Source: Bacilli bacterium (GTDB taxonomy: Bacteria; Bacillota_I; Bacilli_A; RF39; UBA660). From it: a stretch of 5,914 bases of DNA. Position 1 is the first letter of the stretch, and each line of letters starts with the position of its first letter. The notes below the pieces were generated by a model that saw only the letters and a list, made by a program, of their open reading frames with translations, had not been told where the DNA came from and searched no databases. Positions 1 to 5,524 of this stretch are shown piece after piece. The DNA lies in contig JAAWDB010000027.1 in the NCBI GenBank assembly GCA_022793555.1, positions 1-5,914 on the forward strand, in the 5' to 3' direction. The position numbers and the translations under genes are program-made.

Positions 1-144
1 CGGATAAACATTCCAAAAGTATTTTGGGCGATTGGATTTATCCATCTTCGATTTTTTTTAATATAAATCTTGATTATAATCACCTGAAAAAAGCACTTTT
101 TATAATATATTTTCGCTTTCTTGCATTTTTTCTAACTTTGGCAT
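1..144 (-). other. unresolved leftward coding candidate at window edge
   Basis: Downstream of the 163-171 promoter, an ATG at 144-142 has a GGAGCGG ribosome-site candidate 4 nt ahead. It opens only 14 codons (MPKLEKMQESENIL) before TAA at 102-100. Two other minus-strand frames stay open to position 1: one starts at an ATG at 45-43 (MDKSNRPKYFWNVYP), the other is the +1 frame of the short ORF and is open from just after a stop near position 137. This could be a short leader ORF followed by a gene, or the frameshifted start of one gene. I recognise no family. No convincing terminator for the NHEJ operon is visible here; an A5-GTG-C-T6 stretch near 84-99 could form only a weak stem. Confidence 0.25.
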
Positions 145-162
145 AAAACCGCTCCTAGTCGT

Positions 163-171
163 ATTATAACA
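163..171 (-). promoter_or_regulatory. extended -10 promoter reading leftward
   Basis: The minus strand reads TGTTATAAT: a perfect TATAAT at 168-163 preceded by TG at 171-170, the extended -10 pattern of sigma-A promoters. A weak -35 candidate (TTGGTT) lies 19 nt upstream inside the end of the phosphoesterase-polymerase gene. The box begins one base after that gene's TAG stop (174-172). It would start transcription about 10-15 nt before the GGAGCGG site of the leftward ORF, so the next gene probably has its own promoter as well as any read-through from the operon. Confidence 0.5.
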
Positions 172-1548
172 CTATTCGAAAAAATCGAACCAAGGATCTT
201 TTTTCTTTAAACGTTCTTTGATATTTTTAATTGTAATGCTATCAGGTTTGATGGTATCTAATTCTTTCCAAAAAATTGGACAAGATATGGTTGCTTTCTT
301 TTTTAACCTTAAAGAGTAAGGACAAACGCTTGTAGATCCTAATTTGTTCCGAAAGTAATCAATAAAAATCTTATTTTTTCGTTTTTCTTTGCGCATGTTT
401 GTCGTGTATTTATCCGGATGATTTAATACCATTAATTCGGCAATATCACTACTAATTTTTTCACATTTTTGCCATGAAGTCATAGGAAGTGGAACATAAA
501 TATGATACCCTTTTCCCCCACTCGTTTTTAAATAAGATTTTAATTTAAGATTGTCTAAGATTTGTTTTAAATCTCTTACTCCATCTCGAACTTTTTTTAA
601 TGAAAGACCCTCATCTGGATCTAAATCAAATACTATGATATCTGGTTTTTTAATGGTATTTTGTGGACAGCCCCAAATATGAAATTCATAACTGTTCATT
701 TGAACTTCTGAAAGTAAGCCGTTGATGTTTTTAAAATAATAATATGATGTGGAATCTTTCGCTTTATCTTTCATCGTTTTACGACCTATGTCTTTGCCAC
801 GATGATTTAAGTGTTTCATAAAAAAGATTTCTTTTTCAATTCCTTCGGGAGCACGCACGGTGCTAATAAGTCGATTTTGTAAAAAAGGCATGATCCGTTT
901 TTCTACCATCTTGTAGTAATCAAAAATATCTTGTTTGGTTACTTTCTCTTTTTTAAAAATTAATTTCTGTGGATTGGTTAGTTTGATCATGGTTTTCGGT
1001 AAGGCATTCTCGGCAATTTCTTCCATGGTTCGTCCCGTTTTAATACTGGTATGATAATCTTGTATGTTTATTTTGCCCACAAATTCATCTTTTTCTTTAA
1101 TAAGTAACCAATTATCTTTTTGCATTTTAACTAAAGACCAACTACCTTTCAAGCGTTTTCCTTGTAAAGAGAATTTGATAGGTCCCAATATAAAATCCGG
1201 GTGAGTATCTTTTTGAAAAGTATAATAGCCTGTATCAAAAAGCATTACGGTTCCTCCTCCATATTCTCCTTTTGGAATCACTCCTTCAAAATTGCCATAG
1301 CTTAGTGGGTGATCTTCAACATGAATGGCTAAACGTTTGTCTTTGGTATTAAATGATGGCCCTTTTGGAATTGCAAAGCTTATGTAAACTCCAAGGTGTT
1401 CTAAACGTAAATCATAATGATCTTTTCTGGCCAGATGATGTTGAATGACGAATCTTAATTTTTTTCTTTTCCTTGTTTCTTTTTTTCCTATTGGTTCTTG
1501 GGTTTTTGCAAAATTTCTTTTGGCATTGTATTTTTTTAAATCCGCCAT
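172..1548 (-). CDS. ligD: LigD-type 3'-phosphoesterase + primase-polymerase (no ligase domain)
   Basis: NHEJ end-processing enzyme. The PE domain trims 3' phosphates and ribonucleotides from broken ends; the POL domain (archaeo-eukaryotic primase family) fills gaps, preferring ribonucleotides. Counting from the ATG at 1548 (458 aa), PE spans about 25-165 and shows the catalytic set H38, H44, D46, R48, H80 and Y84; adding 4 gives the numbering I recall for Pseudomonas LigD. POL spans about 190-458, with the metal-binding FDLDPD (D308, D310), SGGKGYH (343-349) and the third acidic residue in IDYFRN (D397). It ends in the DPWFDFF tail typical of POL domains. The frame could start 4 codons earlier at a GTG (1560), but that codon abuts the Shine-Dalgarno, so the ATG is preferred. 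It lies 4 nt after the ligase stop and is the last gene of the operon. There is no ligase domain, unlike Bacillus (LIG-POL), Pseudomonas (PE-LIG-POL) or mycobacterial (POL-PE-LIG) LigD. Domain assignment is firm; the symbol is by analogy. Confidence 0.93.
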   Translation of the reverse strand: MADLKKYNAKRNFAKTQEPIGKKETRKRKKLRFVIQHHLARKDHYDLRLEHLGVYISFAIPKGPSFNTKDKRLAIHVEDHPLSYGNFEGVIPKGEYGGGTVMLFDTGYYTFQKDTHPDFILGPIKFSLQGKRLKGSWSLVKMQKDNWLLIKEKDEFVGKINIQDYHTSIKTGRTMEEIAENALPKTMIKLTNPQKLIFKKEKVTKQDIFDYYKMVEKRIMPFLQNRLISTVRAPEGIEKEIFFMKHLNHRGKDIGRKTMKDKAKDSTSYYYFKNINGLLSEVQMNSYEFHIWGCPQNTIKKPDIIVFDLDPDEGLSLKKVRDGVRDLKQILDNLKLKSYLKTSGGKGYHIYVPLPMTSWQKCEKISSDIAELMVLNHPDKYTTNMRKEKRKNKIFIDYFRNKLGSTSVCPYSLRLKKKATISCPIFWKELDTIKPDSITIKNIKERLKKKDPWFDFFE

Positions 1549-1552
1549 AATA

Positions 1553-2449
1553 TTAATCACCCTCCTTTATTTCTTGCCAAACGGGATGTCTTAAATGATT
1601 ATTTTTAGTACGTTCTAAGTAAATTATGTGACAAGATATAACTGGCTTTACAAAATGGATTGGTTTAGAGAAGTCAACAAAAAAATTTCTTGATGGCTTT
1701 TGAGCTTTGATTTGTTGATATTTCTGAACTTTTGGGCCAATTGAAACTTGTCCAACATAATAAAATTTAGTGTCAATGTATTCTCCTAATGCAAGTGATA
1801 AAATACCATTTTTCTTTTCGATGTAACCGCCAATTAAAAATTCGTCTCGCTGAGTATTTTTAATTTTTATAAAGTCATCCGTCCGTTCGTTAATGTGATA
1901 AGTACTATTTTTATTTTTGGCTACAATTCCTTCTAATGCGAATTTTTGAACATTTTTAAATAGACGAATCCCCTCTTTTTCTATCACTTTTGTTTTTATA
2001 AAATAATCATTATCTGAATAAGCGCTCAAATACTCTTTACGTTTTAAAAGCGGATATTGAGTTAAGTCTTTTTTTTCATAAAGAATATCAAAGGCCATAA
2101 AAGTCACCGGCTGTTTTTTTGATAATTGACTCATTTTCTTCGTATTTTTTAAGTGAAGTCGTGCCTGAATTTTAGAAAACGAGGGTTTTCCCTCATCCAT
2201 AATAATAATTTCACCATCAAAAATGGTATTGGTATGAACCATTTTTTTTATATTTTGGAGTTCAGGAAAAAGATGAGTTATGTCTTGTTGGTTGCGACTT
2301 TGAATTTTTAATTCCTTTTTATTGCAAAAAATAAGAGCGCGAATTCCATCATATTTTAGTTCAAAAAAATATTTTGAGGAATTGAATGGCTTGGTTTCTT
2401 CTTTTAAAAGCATTGGAGTCCAATTTCTATCCTTCCAAATGTTTTTCAT
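1553..2449 (-). CDS. stand-alone ATP-dependent DNA ligase, LigD ligase-domain type
   Basis: Seals nicks and double-strand breaks through a lysyl-AMP intermediate; in this operon it is presumably the NHEJ ligase. The 298 aa cover the nucleotidyltransferase and OB-fold domains only. Motif I is ELKYDGIRA with nucleophile K32, motif Ia SRN (51-53), motif III FDGEII (77-82), motif IIIa around FMAFDILY (117-124), motif IV EGIVAK (173-178) and motif V IKIKN (194-198). The OB domain has YVGQVSIG (231-238) and ends in LRHPVWQEI (286-294), matching motif VI of LigD ligases. The length equals the LIG module of LigD, so it is a free-standing module and not a truncated gene. Its ATG overlaps the Ku stop by 4 nt (ATGA), and no strong Shine-Dalgarno is present (only a distant GAAAAGAG), so it is probably translated by coupling to Ku. 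The PE-POL gene follows 4 nt after its TAA. Confidence 0.92.
   Translation of the reverse strand: MKNIWKDRNWTPMLLKEETKPFNSSKYFFELKYDGIRALIFCNKKELKIQSRNQQDITHLFPELQNIKKMVHTNTIFDGEIIIMDEGKPSFSKIQARLHLKNTKKMSQLSKKQPVTFMAFDILYEKKDLTQYPLLKRKEYLSAYSDNDYFIKTKVIEKEGIRLFKNVQKFALEGIVAKNKNSTYHINERTDDFIKIKNTQRDEFLIGGYIEKKNGILSLALGEYIDTKFYYVGQVSIGPKVQKYQQIKAQKPSRNFFVDFSKPIHFVKPVISCHIIYLERTKNNHLRHPVWQEIKEGD
1556..1568 (-). promoter_or_regulatory. ribosome binding site that decides the PE-POL start
   Basis: The minus strand reads AAAGGAGGGTGAT, nearly the full complement of the 16S 3' end (AAAGGAGGTGAT) with one extra G. It ends 7 nt before the ATG at 1548-1546. The GTG at 1560 lies inside the site and so cannot be its start. 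The site sits within the last codons of the ligase gene. Confidence 0.7.
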
Positions 2450-3192
2450 TTACTTTTTAAACTCTTTTCTAGCGCTTCCATTAGATCGCTAATTTGTTTT
2501 TTATTCGACTTTCTCTTTGCTTTAATGGTTTTACCATCAATTTTATCCTCAATTGCTTGTTTGATATTATCCTGGTATTCATCTTTATATTTTGATGGTT
2601 CAAATTTTCCTTTTAAGGAAGAAATGAGTTGAATCGCTAAATTTAATTCTTTGTCATCAATCTTTATATTAAACTCGTCTTTATGAATGTTTACTTCTTC
2701 ATGAAAATAAAGCGTTGTTAATATGATGTTTTGCGCATTAAATCTTAAGATACAATAGTAAAACTTATTTCCAATTACGGTTTTGGCAAGCGCAACTAAA
2801 TTACTTTTCTTTAAGGCTTCACAGAATAAAAAGTACGCTTTTCCTTTACCAACTGCATCAATATCATAGCTTTTTTCAAAATAAATGGGATCAATCTCTT
2901 TTAAAGGTACGAAAGAGATAATATCGATTTCTTTATCATTTTCTGGTTTCAATTTTTCCAATTCTTCTTTTTTAAAAACAATGTATTTGTCTTGTTCATA
3001 TTCATAACCTTTAATAATCTCTTGCTCTTTAATTTTTATTTTACATTTCGGACAATACTTCACATAATTAATACGAGAACCACATTTTTCATGCAGTTGA
3101 TTAAAAGATGTGTCATTATTTCTAATAATTGGATTCATGGTAACCGGAATATTTACTAGTGCAAAATTTATACTACTATGGATATTTGGCAT
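2446..3192 (-). CDS. ku: Ku protein, NHEJ DNA-end binding
   Basis: Bacterial Ku forms a homodimeric ring on double-strand ends and recruits the LigD activities. The 248 aa begin with the family-typical INFALVNIPV (8-17), followed by FNQLHEKCG (30-38), SFVPLKEIDP (93-102), FEKSYDI (105-111) and SLKGKFEPSKYKDEY (192-206). The last helix ISDLMEALEKSLK (234-246) aligns by eye with the core C-terminus of mycobacterial Ku. H34, C37, C47 and C50 form a complete HxxC...CxxC zinc-knuckle-like set. The protein stops just after the core helix, so it lacks the long basic tail of some Ku proteins; a short Lys/Arg-rich patch lies at 222-232. It starts with ATG 3 nt after AGGGTGAT and ends in TGA overlapping the ligase ATG. 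It is the first gene of the operon; no confident promoter was found upstream. Confidence 0.95.
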   Translation of the reverse strand: MPNIHSSINFALVNIPVTMNPIIRNNDTSFNQLHEKCGSRINYVKYCPKCKIKIKEQEIIKGYEYEQDKYIVFKKEELEKLKPENDKEIDIISFVPLKEIDPIYFEKSYDIDAVGKGKAYFLFCEALKKSNLVALAKTVIGNKFYYCILRFNAQNIILTTLYFHEEVNIHKDEFNIKIDDKELNLAIQLISSLKGKFEPSKYKDEYQDNIKQAIEDKIDGKTIKAKRKSNKKQISDLMEALEKSLKSK

Positions 3193-3195
3193 ATT

Positions 3196-3203
3196 ATCAC
3201 CCT
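3196..3203 (-). promoter_or_regulatory. ribosome binding site of Ku
   Basis: AGGGTGAT on the minus strand, 3 nt before the ATG. It uses the GGTGAT part of the anti-Shine-Dalgarno match, the same GGGTGAT arrangement seen ahead of the PE-POL gene, and supports the start at 3192. Confidence 0.55.
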
Positions 3204-3275
3204 ATTTGTAGTATTTAGTTATTTTCAAAAAAAATTCATCGATTTTGTATTATTTCTATTATTTGGAATAATTCT

Positions 3276-3287
3276 ATGATTAATCAT
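3276..3287. repeat. 12-bp perfect palindrome upstream of Ku
   Basis: ATGATTAATCAT is its own reverse complement and lies about 85 nt upstream of the Ku start, between the remnant gene and the operon. It could be an operator, but in sequence this AT-rich a 12-mer palindrome can arise by chance, and no matching second copy was noticed. Confidence 0.25.
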
Positions 3288-3323
3288 TAGTGCTATTTTG
3301 AATATTTCATTTTAACTGTGTCT

Positions 3324-3636
3324 TTATTCTCCAATACCACTTATTGTGCCAGTTTCATAGCGATTTGCAATGTCTTCATAATTTTGATTATCTGATAGAA
3401 TATTAATATTTGAAGTCATTATTTCAACAGCTTTATCTAATATTTTTAAACTGCTTTTCTTTCAGATATAACTATATTTGTAATATTTTATCTCTTCTTG
3501 ACAATCCTTTCTTATAGAGGTTAGTTTCTAATTGGGAATGATAACAAATATAATTAAATTTATTGTTAATATAATATTCATACGTTTTAAGTAGATTTTG
3601 ATATTTATCTTTATTATTTGAATAGTTTTTTAAATT
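3324..3636 (-). pseudogene. frameshifted remnant of an unrecognised gene
   Basis: Two consecutive minus-strand frames read like protein but are out of register. The first, from about 3636 and following a TAG, gives about 54 codons including NKDKYQNLLKTYEYYINNKF and ETNLYKKGLSRRDKILQI, then TAG. The second picks up about 30 nt later with SSLKILDKAVEIMTSNINI, continues through NYEDIANRYETGTISGIGE and ends at TAA (3326-3324). A third frame between them reads ISERKAV, so at least two indels would be needed to rebuild one chain of about 100 residues, perhaps a helical C-terminal domain. No start codon with a ribosome site is visible. I do not recognise the family. The remnant explains most of the 550-base gap between Ku and the next gene. 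Confidence 0.5.
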
Positions 3637-3644
3637 CTATCATC

Positions 3645-3675
3645 AAAAAAAGCCCTTTTTCTTAGAAAGAGGACT
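3645..3675 (-). terminator. intrinsic terminator
   Basis: On the minus strand AGTCCTCTTTC (3675-3665), a TAA loop (3664-3662) and GAAAAAGGGCT (3661-3651) form an 11-position stem with one G-U pair and one C-A mismatch, followed directly by a run of T (3650-3645). It lies about 65 nt after the stop of the 3740-4564 gene and most likely ends that transcript, insulating it from the remnant and the NHEJ operon beyond. Confidence 0.7.
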
Positions 3676-3739
3676 CTGAGTCTTTATATTAACTTGAGCA
3701 TATGGCGTAGATGTCTACAACTATTTATAAAAGAGGTTT

Positions 3740-4564
3740 TTATGATTTTTTGATTAAAACATATTTTCTGCCATGTTTTTCTTCTTCATATAACATATTC
3801 CCATCCCGATTTATTAATTCAATTGAAATATGAGTATTTTCTAATCCACCCATTAACCTAACTTTTGTAAAACGTTTTTCACCTTTATTGAAAATTCGAT
3901 CGTTTAAAAATTTATAAAGTTGAGCTCGTTCAAAAAAGCCATTTACACTACCTAAATTTATTAATTTATCGTTATAAAATTGTAGTTTTCTCTCCTTTAA
4001 ATCCATTTTGGTTTCTCGAGGTAAGCCAAAAAAAACGTTAGCATCCCTTCTATTTGTTAGTATTGAATGAAGATTAAAAAAATAGTCATCAAGGTAATTA
4101 ATATCTAATGTTACATCTAAATCATTTACATACTCTTGTGGCAGTTTAATAATTTCTGGATGGGTGTTACGAATTGTTTTATATTGAGGAATAATCCCAA
4201 AAAAGTAAGGCTTTAAACCATATTGGTTAGAAAACAAGTCATTAATAGGATCAAGAAAATACCAACCACAATCACCTTGAACTATAATAGCAAAAAGAGG
4301 AATTTTAGCACTATTGGCAATTACTTTTTGGGCATTAATTCCAAATTGTTTAAATAGATCCACATAAAAATCAGCTAAAGTTGAGCACACAATATGAGGA
4401 AAACGATTAATAAAACCTTTTTTATATTGCAAATCCTTTTCTTCATCGGTTGCTAAAAAGTATAAGAGATCTCGTTGAAAATATGGAGCCAATTTTATAT
4501 ATAAAAACCGAATAATTAAATCTTTAGACCAAGTGCTTCGGACTTGATTGATAACCTTTTCCAT
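3740..4564 (-). CDS. transglutaminase/papain-like superfamily protein, catalytic His not evident
   Basis: 274 aa with no signal peptide or membrane segment seen, so probably cytoplasmic. The N-terminal half resembles bacterial transglutaminase-like cysteine peptidases: a helical start (SKDLIIRFLYIKLAPYF, 13-29), then VCSTLADFYVDLFKQFGI (59-76) with C60 where the nucleophile is expected, then FAIIVQGDCGWYFLDP (91-106) with D105 of the usual WYxxDP motif. The His normally found before the FAIIV strand appears to be L90, so a Cys-His-Asp triad is not complete as read. The C-terminal third (about 180-274) matches nothing I know. ATG at 4564 follows AGGGGGA by 7 nt; a TTGAAT-17-TATAAT promoter lies about 130 nt upstream and an intrinsic terminator follows, so it is a single-gene transcript. 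Role unknown: it may be a catalytic variant, an inactive binding protein or another peptidase-like fold. The superfamily call is tentative. Confidence 0.6.
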   Translation of the reverse strand: MEKVINQVRSTWSKDLIIRFLYIKLAPYFQRDLLYFLATDEEKDLQYKKGFINRFPHIVCSTLADFYVDLFKQFGINAQKVIANSAKIPLFAIIVQGDCGWYFLDPINDLFSNQYGLKPYFFGIIPQYKTIRNTHPEIIKLPQEYVNDLDVTLDINYLDDYFFNLHSILTNRRDANVFFGLPRETKMDLKERKLQFYNDKLINLGSVNGFFERAQLYKFLNDRIFNKGEKRFTKVRLMGGLENTHISIELINRDGNMLYEEEKHGRKYVLIKKS

Positions 4565-4590
4565 TATTTTTCCCCCTGCTACGTTGTGAG

Positions 4591-4665
4591 TTAAATATCA
4601 ACCTCTCGATTGATATATTTCAATGTTTGAAAAGTTCGAACAGACTCGTCAAGGTAACGAATCAT
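4591..4665 (-). other. small open frame in the leader of the 3740-4564 gene
   Basis: An ATG at 4665-4663 opens 24 codons (MIRYLDESVRTFQTLK, then YINREVDI) ending at TAA 4593-4591, 26 nt before the next ATG. The same frame is open back to about 4701 (reading NNLKKVHELY ahead of the Met). Composition looks protein-like and richer in GC than its surroundings. No Shine-Dalgarno precedes the ATG. It may be a leader peptide or the C-terminal remnant of a lost gene; chance is also possible. Confidence 0.3.
4595..4616 (-). promoter_or_regulatory. hairpin with GNRA-type loop in 5' leader
   Basis: The minus strand reads ATATCAATC-GAGA-GGTTGATAT: a 9-pair stem with one U-G pair closed by a GAGA tetraloop, about 30 nt before the start of the 3740-4564 gene. 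No T run follows on either strand, so it is not an intrinsic terminator. It may be a leader RNA structure or an operator-like inverted repeat. It coincides with the last codons of the small open frame. Confidence 0.45.
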
Positions 4666-4692
4666 ATATAATTCATGAACTTTTTTTAAATT

Positions 4693-4721
4693 ATTATATA
4701 CTCATCAGTATTAAAATTCAA
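4693..4721 (-). promoter_or_regulatory. sigma-A-type promoter for the 3740-4564 gene
   Basis: TTGAAT at 4721-4716, a 17-nt spacer and a perfect TATAAT at 4698-4693 on the minus strand. Transcription would start near 4686 and give a leader of about 120 nt holding the small open frame and the hairpin. Confidence 0.65.
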
Positions 4722-4729
4722 TGGAAGTA

Positions 4730-4758
4730 TAGAAAAAAAATACCTTAAGTAGTATAAT
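4730..4758 (+). promoter_or_regulatory. sigma-A-type promoter for the glycosylase-pyrophosphatase unit
   Basis: TAGAAA (4730-4735, 4 of 6 to TTGACA), a 17-nt spacer and a perfect TATAAT (4753-4758). Start expected near 4765, about 30 nt before the ATG. Its -35 lies 8 bp from the -35 of the divergent minus promoter, so one bound protein could affect both. Confidence 0.6.
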
Positions 4759-4794
4759 TTTATTAGTAATTATCTTGAAATATCGGAGGAAGTT

Positions 4795-5169
4795 ATGAAT
4801 AAAAATGAAATATTAGATAAAGTGGATAAACTCATAATAATGTATAAAAATGGAGAACTTGGTGGTGAAGTAATGCCAGAAGATGCTAATCCACATCTTG
4901 AAAAATCTAGTTTAGAAAATTATTTATATTTTACTTTACCTATGGCTTTAAATTATCAACGAAGTTCTTATACTCTTTGGGAAAGTACTTTAAAAACTTA
5001 TAATGATGAGGAGACAAGATTTGTATTTAATCCTAAAATATGTTTAGAAAAGTCTTTTGAAGAAGTACAATTTGCTTTAACAAAATATAAAGTTGCTTTA
5101 CAAAAACAAAAGCAAACAGAAATATGGTTAGCACTTTGTAATACTTGGAGATATAAGAAAACTATTTGA
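4795..5169 (+). CDS. HhH-GPD-type DNA glycosylase, N-terminal part of a frameshifted gene
   Basis: 124 codons starting with ATG 5 nt after GGAGG (4785-4789). It contains MPEDANPHLEKSS (27-39), YLYFTLPMALNYQRSSYTLW (43-62) and LTKYKVALQKQKQTEIW (95-111), which read as the helical N-terminal domain of a helix-hairpin-helix glycosylase. The natural reading breaks around residue 115-118: the last codons (WRYKKTI, then TGA) look out of frame, while the +1 frame over the same bases reads ILGDIRKLFDLLDN and continues into the catalytic half. The total of 730 nt from this ATG to the second frame's stop is one base over a multiple of three, consistent with a single extra base. The catalytic residues are not in this part, so by itself it should be inactive. 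Causes could be a true mutation, a sequencing error or, less likely, programmed +1 frameshifting. Confidence 0.75.
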   Translation: MNKNEILDKVDKLIIMYKNGELGGEVMPEDANPHLEKSSLENYLYFTLPMALNYQRSSYTLWESTLKTYNDEETRFVFNPKICLEKSFEEVQFALTKYKVALQKQKQTEIWLALCNTWRYKKTI

Positions 5170-5170
5170 T

Positions 5171-5524
5171 TTGTTAGATAATGATGTAGATCAAATTAGA
5201 AATTTTATACAAAAAGATAATAAAAAGAAATTTCCATATTTATCTGGAACTAAAATATGTAATTACTGGATGTATGTAATTTGGGAGTATACTGATAGGA
5301 AATATAAAAATACAGAAAATTTAACAGTAGCTCCTGATACTCATGTATGTAAGTCAACACATAAACTAGGATTAATTACAGATGAAGAATTTAATTCTAG
5401 TAATGTTCAACAAATTGTTATAGATAGATGGCAAGAGTTACTTAAAAATACAAAATATAAGCCAATTGATATTCATACCCCACTTTGGTTATGGAGCAGA
5501 AATGGTTTTAGGGAGGTCATATAA
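5171..5524 (+). CDS. HhH-GPD-type DNA glycosylase, C-terminal catalytic part of a frameshifted gene
   Basis: Excises a damaged or wrong base from DNA, the first step of base excision repair. The helix-hairpin-helix is FPYLSGTKICNYWMYVI (21-37 counted from the TTG at 5171), with K28 in SGTK matching the catalytic Lys of bifunctional Ogg-like enzymes (the GTK of human OGG1). D56 in VAPDTHV (53-59) matches the conserved catalytic Asp of the PVDxH motif. It ends with HTPLWLWSRNGF (102-113). The frame is open from 5132, and TTG at 5171 has no ribosome site, so it is best read as the continuation of the 4795 frame and not as a separate gene. Base specificity cannot be told; the Lys suggests glycosylase/lyase chemistry as in 8-oxoguanine enzymes, which is inference. 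Its TAA overlaps the next gene's ATG by 1 nt. Confidence 0.8.
   Translation: MLDNDVDQIRNFIQKDNKKKFPYLSGTKICNYWMYVIWEYTDRKYKNTENLTVAPDTHVCKSTHKLGLITDEEFNSSNVQQIVIDRWQELLKNTKYKPIDIHTPLWLWSRNGFREVI

Noticed and set aside
174..188. TTCGA-T5-TCGAA hairpin at the end of the PE-POL gene as an operon terminator.
   Set aside because: The stem is only 5 bp, lies inside the coding sequence and is not followed by a T run.
3209..3237. Possible forespore sigma-G promoter ahead of Ku (GAATT, 17-nt spacer, AATACTA), of interest because Bacillus ligD-ku is sigma-G controlled.
   Set aside because: The match is incomplete, and the transcript start would fall inside the Shine-Dalgarno at 3196-3203. In sequence this AT-rich such a match is expected by chance.
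4701..4708. CTGATGAG on the minus strand, like the core of a hammerhead ribozyme.
   Set aside because: It lies in the promoter spacer, and no matching GAAA core or flanking helices are present.
4623..4748. Plus-strand 41-codon ORF starting MFEKFEQTRQ.
   Set aside because: It has no ribosome site, becomes Lys/Ile-rich low-information sequence, and overlaps the two promoters and the more protein-like minus-strand frame.
5161..5169. TGA at 5167-5169 read as tryptophan (genetic code 4) to rescue the glycosylase.
   Set aside because: Reading through does not enter the catalytic frame, which is +1, and conserved Trp residues elsewhere use TGG.
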